Origin: Methanomicrobiales archaeon
GTDB taxonomy: Archaea; Halobacteriota; Methanomicrobia; Methanomicrobiales; Methanomicrobiaceae
Assembly (NCBI GenBank): GCA_012523385.1
Contig: JAAYIO010000103.1
Location: 1-8,132 of the forward strand
Length of the DNA: 8,132 bases
Direction of reading: 5' to 3'
In this document: in pieces, positions 1 to 5,934 of the stretch
Layout of the letters: each line of letters opens with the position of its first letter
Numbering within the stretch: position 1 is the stretch's first letter
The notes under the pieces: model-generated
Database searches by the model: none
Seen by the model: the letters and a program-made list of their open reading frames with translations, nothing else
Told to the model about the DNA's origin: nothing
Translations under genes and position numbers: made by a program

Positions 1-1
1 A

Positions 2-628
2 GCCGACTTCTGAGTGTCCATATTTTATTTTCCCCCCCGCCTGAGCGATCAGTTTCATTGCCTCAAGACGCTGGCCGTCAAACTTTGCGAAAGGTTCTGA
101 CGTCTGGTATCCCCGCTGGTCGATACAGGGGTAGAGTGCTTCCTTGTCACTGATGACGTAATATTCCAGTTCTCCAAGGGCCTTGAAGGTGGCACCGGTC
201 TGGTTGGTAAACTCTTCATTCGCCTTTTTCAAAACATATCCGGGTGCACTTTCCAGAGGTTTTCCATCGTTGTCGTAGAATGAACAGAGTATTTCAAGAG
301 TCGGCACATCAACAAAGGGATTCACAAATGCTGTCCGATACCGCGGAATGACATAGAGGTCGCTACTGCCTGCATCAATAAATGAAAACAAATTGCTACC
401 ATCAACACGCTCGCCGTCTGCAAGGATTGTCTCGAGGTGTTCTTTTGAAGAGATGATAAAATTCAGGGTCTTCAGTTTGTTGTCTTCTGCAACATACCGG
501 AGATTAATCATCTCAATACTATTTTCTTCACAAAAATAGATGATATCTGCCCGGGTAAATTCAGAAGGAGATTTTTTGAGGAACCTGACAAGAATATTTG
601 GATTCATCAAAATTTCAGAATTTTTCAT
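2..628 (-). CDS. Glutamine synthetase family protein, C-terminally cut by the window edge
   Basis: This is the first 209 residues of a glutamine synthetase-superfamily enzyme, which joins ammonia to glutamate (or a related acid) using ATP; the gene continues beyond the left edge. Residues about 25-85 fit the N-terminal beta-grasp domain, ending in VDGSNLFSF, the counterpart of the family's DGSSIxGF. SDLYVIPRYRT (89-99) matches the SDMxLxPDxxT stretch. GELEYY (152-157) carries the two metal-binding Glu of the GxExEF motif (E153, E155), and GHSEVG (204-209) is the start of the HHEVxxGQ motif. The spacing and wording differ from classical GlnA (no YFDxxP block is obvious), so it may be a divergent or type III-like member, or a ligase for another substrate. 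The ATG at 628 has AAAGG seven bases upstream (636-640). Family assignment is firm; exact substrate is not. Confidence 0.85.
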   Translation of the reverse strand, partial: MKNSEILMNPNILVRFLKKSPSEFTRADIIYFCEENSIEMINLRYVAEDNKLKTLNFIISSKEHLETILADGERVDGSNLFSFIDAGSSDLYVIPRYRTAFVNPFVDVPTLEILCSFYDNDGKPLESAPGYVLKKANEEFTNQTGATFKALGELEYYVISDKEALYPCIDQRGYQTSEPFAKFDGQRLEAMKLIAQAGGKIKYGHSEVG

Positions 629-651
629 ACTCTAACCTTTTGCGTTGTATT

Positions 652-690
652 TCTATAAATTTCTAATTAGGCGAAAGGGTATTTTTTCCA
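652..690 (-). promoter_or_regulatory. Candidate promoter of the glutamine synthetase-like gene
   Basis: Two TATA-like elements read towards the gene on the minus strand. AAATTTATAG (661-652), preceded by purines suitable as a BRE, would place the transcription start almost at the ATG and remove the ribosome binding site. AAAAAATACC (about 688-679) would start near 657 and keep it. The sequence does not decide between them. Confidence 0.4.
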
Positions 691-711
691 ATGCAATAAC
701 GAACATAAAAT

Positions 712-727
712 TTACCTAGATGGGTAA
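712..727. promoter_or_regulatory. Inverted repeat TTACC-N6-GGTAA, possible operator
   Basis: TTACC (712-716) and GGTAA (723-727) form a perfect dyad with a six-base spacer, about 85 bases upstream of the glutamine synthetase-like start and beyond both TATA candidates. Methanogen nitrogen-assimilation genes are commonly controlled by NrpR through short dyads of this general layout, so this is a candidate site. The exact sequence is not the canonical GGAA-N6-TTCC, and the assignment is inference. Confidence 0.3.
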
Positions 728-821
728 CAGTTCACTCAATTTTGTCTTTGAAAATGCTATGAATAACACAATCGCCCAAATGTAAAATTACCGCAGTGAA
801 TATACTCCAATTACTCTCAGT

Positions 822-833
822 AAAAAAGAATTA
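822..833 (-). terminator. T-rich terminator after the PaaK/ACT operon
   Basis: On the minus strand, eleven bases after the ACT gene stop, the sequence reads TTCTTTTTT. Archaeal RNA polymerase often terminates at such U-rich tracts without a hairpin, and none is seen here. Confidence 0.4.
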
Positions 834-843
834 ATAGAAAGAA

Positions 844-1278
844 TCAGGAGAAGTCATCCACAGAAAGAAGCGTCCCGCCATGTGCGAGGATCTTTTCCAC
901 CGCTGAGTCTACGCGGTCTACCCGAAGAATGAGCACTGCCGCCTCACGCCCCGAGTAGGCATACGAATACTCGATATTGATCTCTGCTTCCGAGAGCACT
1001 GATGCCATCTCAAAGAGTCCCCCCGGCACATCACGCATCTTTACCGCAATGACATCGGTAAATGAGACCATGAATCCCATCGCATTGAGCTTCTTATAGG
1101 CCGCCTCCGGAAGGTCTACCAGTGCCCGCACCACACCAAACCCGTTTGCCTCGGCAATGGAAAATGCGAGGATGTTTATTCCTTCATCCTGCAGGGCGCC
1201 TGCAATTGCCGCAAGTCTCCCCGGCTTGTTCTCGGAAAAAACCGAGATCTGTTTGATTGTGTATTTCGTTATATCCAT
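844..1278 (-). CDS. Double ACT-domain amino-acid-binding protein
   Basis: A 144-residue cytoplasmic protein made of two ACT domains in tandem, roughly residues 9-72 and 77-142. Both show the ligand-loop signature: ENKPGRL at 16-22 and DVPGGL at 83-88, each followed by the amphipathic helix and by GINILAF or EINIEYSY on the next strand. ACT domains bind small effectors, usually amino acids, and control partner enzymes; no catalytic domain is present. It is the last gene of an operon with two PaaK-like ligases. The ATG overlaps the upstream stop as TAATG, and a strong AGGAGG (1287-1292) lies eight bases before the start, so translation is probably coupled. Such ACT proteins are often found beside archaeal PaaK genes, and the likely role (inference) is feedback sensing of an aromatic or branched amino acid for those ligases. 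Confidence 0.88.
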   Translation of the reverse strand: MDITKYTIKQISVFSENKPGRLAAIAGALQDEGINILAFSIAEANGFGVVRALVDLPEAAYKKLNAMGFMVSFTDVIAVKMRDVPGGLFEMASVLSEAEINIEYSYAYSGREAAVLILRVDRVDSAVEKILAHGGTLLSVDDFS

Positions 1279-2579
1279 TACAGAACCCTCCTGTCGATAA
1301 CCCGTTTTGCTTTTCCCTCAAACCGCGGCAATGACCCCGGTTCTCTGATCTCTACATCAACACTTACGTTAAGCATATTCTTAAGCGTGTGTCCTACCTT
1401 GCGGCGGATATCTAAGATGTCGTTGATTTTGTCCGAGAATGCCCCCGGGTTGAGCTCCACTTTTACGAGCATCTGATCCAGTGCACCCACCCGGTAGACC
1501 TCAATCATGAAATTACCCGAGACCTCAGGGATGCCAAGAAGGGCATGCTCCACCTGCGACGGGAAGACATTGATGCCGCGGATGATGAGCATGTCATCCA
1601 CCCGCCCAGAGAGGCGTGCGATACGCGGATGGGTGCGGCCGCACTCACAGGGTGTACGGTCAATTGATGTAATATCACCGGTGCGGTAACGGACGATGGG
1701 AAGTGCCTCTTTCTGAAGAATCGTCACCACCATCTCACCCCGCTCGCCGTCAGGGACAGATAGACCGGTCTCAGGATCGATTATTTCAACCAGGGCAATA
1801 TCACCCCACATATGAAACCCTGCCTGCTCTGAACAATCCGTAAACATCGGTCCGGAGAGTTCAGAGGTGCCGTAGATATTGTAGGCCTTTATTCCCAGTT
1901 CTTCTTCAATACGTTCCCGCATCTGATCAGACCATGGTTCTGCCCCGAGGATGGCAGTCTTCAGATGAGTATCATCTTTGATTGAGATGCCCATCTTCGT
2001 TGCCGTCTCACCGATATGTGCAAGGTACGATGGGGTGCAACAGATGGCCGTTACCCGCAAATCCTGCATCAGTTCAATCTGGCGTTCGGTATTCCCCACC
2101 GAGGCCGGCACCACGGTTGCGCCTATCCGTTCTGCTCCATAGTGCAGACCAAGACCGCCGGTGAAAAGGCCGTATCCATACGCAACCTGCACCACATCAC
2201 CGCGACCGAGACCGCAGGAGGTGAGAGCACGGGCCAACGACTCCGTCCACATATCCAGATCATGTTTGGTGTAACCCACCACCGTCGGTTTTCCCGTCGT
2301 TCCTGACGAGACGTGATAGCGCACCAGTTCTTCCGGCTCTGCGGTGAAGATCTTGTCAGGATAACCATCCCTGAGGTCAGATTTTACCATAAAGGGGAGT
2401 TTCACAACATCCTCGAGACAGGTGATGTCATCCGGGTGAACGCCATGTTCCACCATCCGGTTATGGTAGAAATTTGAGAACGAGTATAAGCGGTACACGA
2501 GTATCTTCAACAGCTTAAACTGCATTCTCTTCAGTTCAGCCTCCGGCATCAGTTCAATATTCGGGTCCCATGCAATCAT
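1278..2579 (-). CDS. Phenylacetate-CoA ligase-like protein, copy 2
   Basis: A 433-residue adenylate-forming enzyme of the PaaK type, expected to convert an aryl acid, ATP and CoA into aryl-CoA, AMP and pyrophosphate. Visible motifs are the phosphate loop SSGTTGKP (91-98), YGTSE (236-240), GERGE (278-282), YRTGD (298-302), GRVDDM with RGINVFPSQVE (325-344), and the C-terminal EGKAKR whose K423 should be the catalytic lysine. C249, H256, C311 and C313 sit where PaaK proteins often bind zinc. Length is normal. It overlaps the upstream paralogue as ATGA, with a strong GGTGAT (2585-2590) five bases before the ATG. In methanogens such ligases can feed indolepyruvate oxidoreductase working in the carboxylating direction, so that imported arylacetates become aromatic amino acids. 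The true substrate cannot be read from the sequence. Confidence 0.9.
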   Translation of the reverse strand: MIAWDPNIELMPEAELKRMQFKLLKILVYRLYSFSNFYHNRMVEHGVHPDDITCLEDVVKLPFMVKSDLRDGYPDKIFTAEPEELVRYHVSSGTTGKPTVVGYTKHDLDMWTESLARALTSCGLGRGDVVQVAYGYGLFTGGLGLHYGAERIGATVVPASVGNTERQIELMQDLRVTAICCTPSYLAHIGETATKMGISIKDDTHLKTAILGAEPWSDQMRERIEEELGIKAYNIYGTSELSGPMFTDCSEQAGFHMWGDIALVEIIDPETGLSVPDGERGEMVVTILQKEALPIVRYRTGDITSIDRTPCECGRTHPRIARLSGRVDDMLIIRGINVFPSQVEHALLGIPEVSGNFMIEVYRVGALDQMLVKVELNPGAFSDKINDILDIRRKVGHTLKNMLNVSVDVEIREPGSLPRFEGKAKRVIDRRVL

Positions 2580-3871
2580 AGTTCATCACCCCGGCGGTCA
2601 ATGACCCGTTTTGCCTTGCCCTCATAACGGGGCAGGGAATCGGGTTCAACAAGCTTTACCCGCGTTCGTAGGTTAAGGGCCTCTCGCAATGCTCCCACGA
2701 CCTTGTTTTGCGCCCGGGTCAGATCTTCCAGTTCACCGCGGAATGCATTGCGGTTTATCTCTACCTCAATCGTCATCTCGTCTAAGTGGTTCACGCGATC
2801 CACATACACAAGGAATTCATCGCCCACTTCCGGAACAGAGCGAAGTATATGCTCAATCTGGGACGGGAAGACATTGATGCCACGGATAACAAGCATGTCA
2901 TCACTTCTGCCATGTAAACGGGCAATCTTCATGCCGCGTCCGCAGGGACAGTCCTCTTCTAAAAACATCGTGATATCCCCTGTCCGGTAACGGAGCAGAG
3001 GCATCGCCTCTTTCATGAGCGGAGTGACCACGAGTTCCCCGCGTTCACCGGGACCGAGAACCTCCTCAGTCTTGGGATCAATTATTTCTGCGAGGTACAT
3101 GTCATGCCAGATGTGCAGGCCGTTCCTCTCTGGGCACTCAAACGCAGCCCCGGGCCCATACATCTCAGACATGCCGTAAGAGTCATACGAGGTCAGCCGG
3201 AGTTTCTCCTCCAAAACTTTGCGCATATTGGCAGACCACGGTTCCGCCCCGAATATGCCGGTCTTCAGGGTGGGAAGCGTTGTCCCGATCTGTTCTGCGA
3301 CCTCAGCGATGTGCATCGCATAACTCGGCGTGCAGTGAAGGGCAGTCACCCCAAAGTCATCGATCATCTCAATCTGGCGCCGGGTATTTCCTGTAGCACT
3401 CGGGATCACTGTCATCCCCAGTTTCTCAGCACCGTAATGGAACCCCAGTCCTCCGGTGAAAAGGCCGTAGTTCACCGCATTCTGGAAGATGTCTTCATCC
3501 GTAAGGCCAATCATGGTCAGGTTTCGCGCAATAAGTTCAGACCAGTTATCCAAGTCCTGTCGGGTGTATCCTACCACTGTCGGTTTCCCCGTTGTGCCAG
3601 AGGTGGTATGAATCCGCACAACCTCCTTCATCGGCACAGCCATGAATCCGAACGGATAGCCACCCTGAAGGTCGGTCTTCCGGGTAAAGGGCAGTTTCTG
3701 TACATCGTCCACGGTTTGGATATCTTCCGGCCGTACCCCTGCCTCCTTCAGCATCTTCTGGTAGAACGGCACGTTACCTGCCCGTTCAACGGTCCATCTG
3801 AGCCTTTTTGCCTGAAGGGCGTGCAGTTCCTCACCCTTCAGGGTCTCCATCTCTTTGTTCCAGTATTTCAT
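2576..3871 (-). CDS. Phenylacetate-CoA ligase-like protein, copy 1
   Basis: A 431-residue PaaK-type acyl-adenylate ligase and first gene of the operon. Motifs are TTSGTTGKP (89-97), YGMSE (232-236), GERGE (275-279), YRTGD (295-299), GRSDDM with RGINVFPSQIE (321-340), and EGKAKR with presumed catalytic K419. C246, H253, C308 and C310 form a likely zinc site. It is clearly paralogous to the next gene along its whole length, differing most in the substrate half (about 110-180), which suggests two related acids or a paired complex. I start it at MKYWNKEMETL, the usual N-terminus of the family and the same length as copy 2. The open frame extends 17 codons further to an ATG at 3922, but the nearer TATA box and the inverted repeat at 3899-3916 make those codons probably untranslated. 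Family certain, substrate inferred. Confidence 0.88.
   Translation of the reverse strand: MKYWNKEMETLKGEELHALQAKRLRWTVERAGNVPFYQKMLKEAGVRPEDIQTVDDVQKLPFTRKTDLQGGYPFGFMAVPMKEVVRIHTTSGTTGKPTVVGYTRQDLDNWSELIARNLTMIGLTDEDIFQNAVNYGLFTGGLGFHYGAEKLGMTVIPSATGNTRRQIEMIDDFGVTALHCTPSYAMHIAEVAEQIGTTLPTLKTGIFGAEPWSANMRKVLEEKLRLTSYDSYGMSEMYGPGAAFECPERNGLHIWHDMYLAEIIDPKTEEVLGPGERGELVVTPLMKEAMPLLRYRTGDITMFLEEDCPCGRGMKIARLHGRSDDMLVIRGINVFPSQIEHILRSVPEVGDEFLVYVDRVNHLDEMTIEVEINRNAFRGELEDLTRAQNKVVGALREALNLRTRVKLVEPDSLPRYEGKAKRVIDRRGDEL
2585..2590 (-). promoter_or_regulatory. Ribosome binding site inside the end of copy 1
   Basis: GGTGAT on the minus strand lies in the last codons of the first ligase, five bases before the ATG of the second. 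With the ATGA overlap it fixes that start and implies coupled translation. Confidence 0.7.
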
Positions 3872-3898
3872 TCTGACAACCAACTGATTCCACCGGGG

Positions 3899-3916
3899 CA
3901 GGCATGGCGATGCCTG
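3899..3916. promoter_or_regulatory. Perfect inverted repeat CAGGCAT-N4-ATGCCTG, likely operator
   Basis: CAGGCAT (3899-3905) and ATGCCTG (3910-3916) are exact complements around GGCG. The dyad lies 28-45 bases before the chosen start of the first ligase and covers the transcription start predicted from the TATA at 3931-3940, the usual place for an archaeal repressor. It could instead be a leader hairpin in the mRNA. Confidence 0.45.
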
Positions 3917-3927
3917 AATCATCCGGA

Positions 3928-3946
3928 TAGTATTATGTATTCCGAG
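3928..3946 (-). promoter_or_regulatory. Candidate promoter of the PaaK/ACT operon
   Basis: On the minus strand CGGAATACATAATA gives a purine BRE-like GGAA and a TATA-like ATACATAATA (3940-3931). A start about 26 bases downstream, near 3910, leaves a leader of about 40 bases to the ATG at 3871. A second candidate, CTTATACA (3981-3974), would give a longer leader. Confidence 0.4.
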
Positions 3947-3998
3947 CGTGCGGAGAGCACCCGGAATAAGTACTGTATAAGTATGCGAGGGGTGCCTG

Positions 3999-4027
3999 AA
4001 AAAAGATTGCTATGCCGTAGCATAGCA
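3999..4027 (-). terminator. Hairpin plus T-run terminator after the DUF308 gene
   Basis: TGCTATGC (4008-4015) and GCATAGCA (4020-4027) pair perfectly around a four-base loop. On the minus strand the hairpin is followed by AATC and then six T (4004-3999). It separates the DUF308 transcript from the PaaK operon promoter. A second hairpin, 4032-4048, lies just before it. Confidence 0.65.
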
Positions 4028-4031
4028 CGAT

Positions 4032-4048
4032 GGATACATTTGGTATCC
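4032..4048. repeat. Second hairpin, GGATAC-N5-GTATCC
   Basis: A perfect six-base stem (4032-4037 with 4043-4048) sits between the DUF308 stop and the terminator hairpin. It has no T-run of its own and may protect the transcript's 3' end or assist termination. Confidence 0.4.
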
Positions 4049-4063
4049 TTTACCGTCGTTTTA

Positions 4064-4615
4064 TTACGCTACGAATTCGTTCAGGGCCTTCTTCATCTGG
4101 ATCTGCATAATAAATCCAAGGAGGATGGTGGCAATTCCGATGATAAGGGCAAAGAGACCCATTACCCAGATTAACGCCACGGTCAGGATAATCGGGTGGA
4201 TGATGACATAGACGCCAAACGCGAGGAAGAGAATACCGATAAAAAAGAAGATAATCCTGTACCAGCGGTACTCAACTCCGGTAAATGCCGTGTACAATGC
4301 ACTAAATCCTGATACGAATGCCCAGAGCCCCACCATGAAAGCAATGGTTAAGCCCAGTACCATCATGTTTGTCAGCGCAATGATACCGATGACGATACCA
4401 ATCACACCAAGAATAATCATGAGAATCTTTCGTGAACCGCAGTCCTTACACACAAGTGTCTGAGCAATAATCGACAGACTGTAAAGCACGATGATAATAC
4501 CCAGCACTACTGCAAGCATCTTAACAACGAATGCAGGGTAGAGCATGGCAAGACCACCAAAAACGATGCCCATCAGGCCCTGCAAGACCAGAACCCACCA
4601 CGCAGCAGAGATCAT
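4064..4615 (-). CDS. HdeD/DUF308 family membrane protein
   Basis: A 183-residue integral membrane protein with about six hydrophobic segments: roughly 6-26, 32-54, 64-82, 86-110, 119-138 and 142-170. The pairing of helices (LQGLMGIVFGGLAMLYP, then later GILFLAFGVYVIIHP) is the repeat pattern of DUF308. The bacterial founder HdeD is linked to acid resistance; the role in archaea is unknown. The loop between helices 2 and 3 carries CKDC (56-59), a CxxC that might bind metal or be redox-active. A longer frame reaches an ATG at 4678, but the strong TATA box at 4681-4690 would start RNA downstream of it. The chosen ATG also has GGAG five bases upstream (4621-4624), and its product begins directly with the first helix. 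It is a single-gene unit with its own terminator, divergent from cas1. Confidence 0.85.
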   Translation of the reverse strand: MISAAWWVLVLQGLMGIVFGGLAMLYPAFVVKMLAVVLGIIIVLYSLSIIAQTLVCKDCGSRKILMIILGVIGIVIGIIALTNMMVLGLTIAFMVGLWAFVSGFSALYTAFTGVEYRWYRIIFFFIGILFLAFGVYVIIHPIILTVALIWVMGLFALIIGIATILLGFIMQIQMKKALNEFVA

Positions 4616-4620
4616 TTCAT

Positions 4621-4624
4621 CTCC
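4621..4624 (-). promoter_or_regulatory. Ribosome binding site fixing the DUF308 start
   Basis: GGAG on the minus strand, five bases before the ATG at 4615, within TGTGGAGATGAA. No comparable site precedes the upstream ATG at 4678. Confidence 0.65.
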
Positions 4625-4680
4625 ACAAGCGATTACTTCAGTTTGTTGAAATTCCATACAGAAACTATTCATGAACACCC

Positions 4681-4690
4681 ATATATATAG
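4681..4690 (-). promoter_or_regulatory. TATA box of the DUF308 gene
   Basis: CTATATATAT on the minus strand is the clearest TATA element in the window. Transcription should begin near 4659, leaving a leader of about 45 bases with the GGAG site. Copies of TGAACACC flank it at 4672-4679 and 4718-4725. Confidence 0.6.
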
Positions 4691-4812
4691 CGTACACCAA
4701 TTGCGGGTTATTTAAGGTGAACACCAACCATTGCCATCATTTGCACACCATTCACACATTCCGCCCCATTACGCTCTGTGAACGCTGAAACAACCCAAAA
4801 ACGCAAACGATG

Positions 4813-4821
4813 AATTAATTA
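4813..4821 (+). promoter_or_regulatory. Weak candidate TATA element for cas1
   Basis: AATTAATTA is the only AT-rich element at a sensible distance upstream of cas1 and would start RNA near 4843. No ribosome binding site precedes the likely start codon, so expression signals here are poor. Confidence 0.25.
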
Positions 4822-4866
4822 CTCTCCTGACGGAGTACATGTGCACGGAATCTATTGTGTGTATAT

Positions 4867-5841
4867 ATGACAAGCGAACACTCCTGGCATGTTGTGGCGG
4901 GCTTTGGCGCCCACATCAAGTCAACCGGAACAACACTCAGTATTCTCTACAAAGGCGAACAGAAGGAGTTTCCACTTTTATCCGTCCGCCACCTCCTCCT
5001 TGTCGGGGGGCACAATATCCATACAGCGGCAGTGACACGCCTACTGCGTCAGGGGTCATCCATATCATTCTTTGACGCGGACGGAACGCCCGTTGGCATG
5101 CTCAACCCCTTTGGCAGTGATGTGGGGGCCGACATCAGGAAAGCTCAGCGGGCCCGGATGCCGCACACCTTTGCACAGGAAATTGCAAATACCACATTAA
5201 AATCACGGTTGCTTGCAATAGAGCGGACCGGAGACCAGCAGGGCAAGAGCCTCTTTTATGAAGGTGAACAGGAGATTCTGCATCGCCTTCTCAGAGACCT
5301 TGAGTATCTTGTCACCATGGATGAACTCCGCCGTGTGCATAAACTGACCGGCGACATGTATTACGAAATCATGGGGCGCAGTATCTCACCAGAACTTGGT
5401 TTTCGCCGCCGCACATCGCGGCCCCATCAGGATCCGGTCAATGCCATGCTTTCGCTGGGGTACGCGATGCTCTTCGGCAATACCATTGTCTCGGTCATGG
5501 GTGCATATCTTGACCCGAATCACGGATTTCTGCGGGAAGGGGAACGTTCACTTGTTTCAGATCTCATCGACCCCCTCAAGGCATCGATGGTGGATGCTGC
5601 AGTCTTCTCGATTGCACGTGCAGGCCTCGTTGACGGCGGATATGAAATCAGCACCAAACGGTGCCATCTCGATGAAGACGTAGTTAATGCCCTTATTGCC
5701 GCCCTCCGTGACTCCGTCAATCAGGAGATCATTGATGACAATGTACTCTCTCTCTCGCAGGCAGTGATGGGCGAAGGGCCGTTTTCCCTGGCATATCAGG
5801 TCTCAGGGATGATCACAGATCCAGTCCCTCGTTCTCATTGA
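4867..5841 (+). CDS. cas1: Stand-alone Cas1 homologue with substituted active site
   Basis: A 324-residue Cas1-family protein, the usual Cas1 length. Cas1 normally works with Cas2 as the integrase that inserts spacers into CRISPR arrays. The N-terminal beta domain (about 5-80, ending ISFFDADGTPVGML) and the helical domain are both recognisable: RRRTSRPHQDPVNAMLSLGYAML (180-202) matches RxxRPPxDPVNALLSFGYxLL, and LDPNHGFLREGERSLVSDLIDP (215-236) matches the catalytic block. The two Asp of that block remain (D232, D235), but the His of GFLH is Arg (R223). Gapless alignment of VHKLTGDMYYE to the IEGxARxxYYE helix puts His158 where the catalytic Glu should be. Integrase activity is therefore doubtful. 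No cas2, other cas gene or array lies nearby. A TTG at 4855 would add four residues; neither start has a good ribosome binding site. The frame is intact, so it is probably a functional gene with another role. Confidence 0.85.
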   Translation: MTSEHSWHVVAGFGAHIKSTGTTLSILYKGEQKEFPLLSVRHLLLVGGHNIHTAAVTRLLRQGSSISFFDADGTPVGMLNPFGSDVGADIRKAQRARMPHTFAQEIANTTLKSRLLAIERTGDQQGKSLFYEGEQEILHRLLRDLEYLVTMDELRRVHKLTGDMYYEIMGRSISPELGFRRRTSRPHQDPVNAMLSLGYAMLFGNTIVSVMGAYLDPNHGFLREGERSLVSDLIDPLKASMVDAAVFSIARAGLVDGGYEISTKRCHLDEDVVNALIAALRDSVNQEIIDDNVLSLSQAVMGEGPFSLAYQVSGMITDPVPRSH

Positions 5842-5890
5842 TATCAGATTTCCTCACCGAGATAAATCGGGAAAATTACGTTTATTCTAC

Positions 5891-5897
5891 AAAAAAA
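5891..5897 (-). terminator. T7 tract after the acylphosphatase gene
   Basis: Seven consecutive T on the minus strand, about 38 bases past the acylphosphatase stop, in the 93-base space shared with the end of cas1. It is a plausible archaeal U-tract terminator. For cas1 only a weak four-base stem (5857-5870) is visible. Confidence 0.4.
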
Positions 5898-5934
5898 CGA
5901 GGGCGGGGAATAAAACAGCGTATGTGAATACGAT

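Noticed and set aside
3104..4174. A 356-codon open frame on the plus strand opposite the first ligase
   Set aside because: It is antisense to a gene with complete PaaK motifs, its translation resembles no protein family, and it runs through the terminator hairpins and promoter region. It is a shadow of codon bias.
4679..4854. Possible remnant of a CRISPR leader or repeat (GCTGAAAC near 4784 and several ACACC units)
   Set aside because: No direct repeat longer than eight bases, no regular 60-70 base periodicity and no spacer-like units are present, so an array cannot be supported.
4839..5075. A 78-codon frame starting at an ATG with GGAG upstream, overlapping cas1
   Set aside because: The product resembles nothing and lies out of frame over well-conserved Cas1 sequence. 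I kept only the odd start region as a finding.
4867..5841. Casposon-type mobile element around the Cas1 homologue
   Set aside because: No adjacent family B DNA polymerase, HTH or HNH genes and no terminal inverted repeats or target-site duplications are visible; neighbours are ordinary chromosomal genes.
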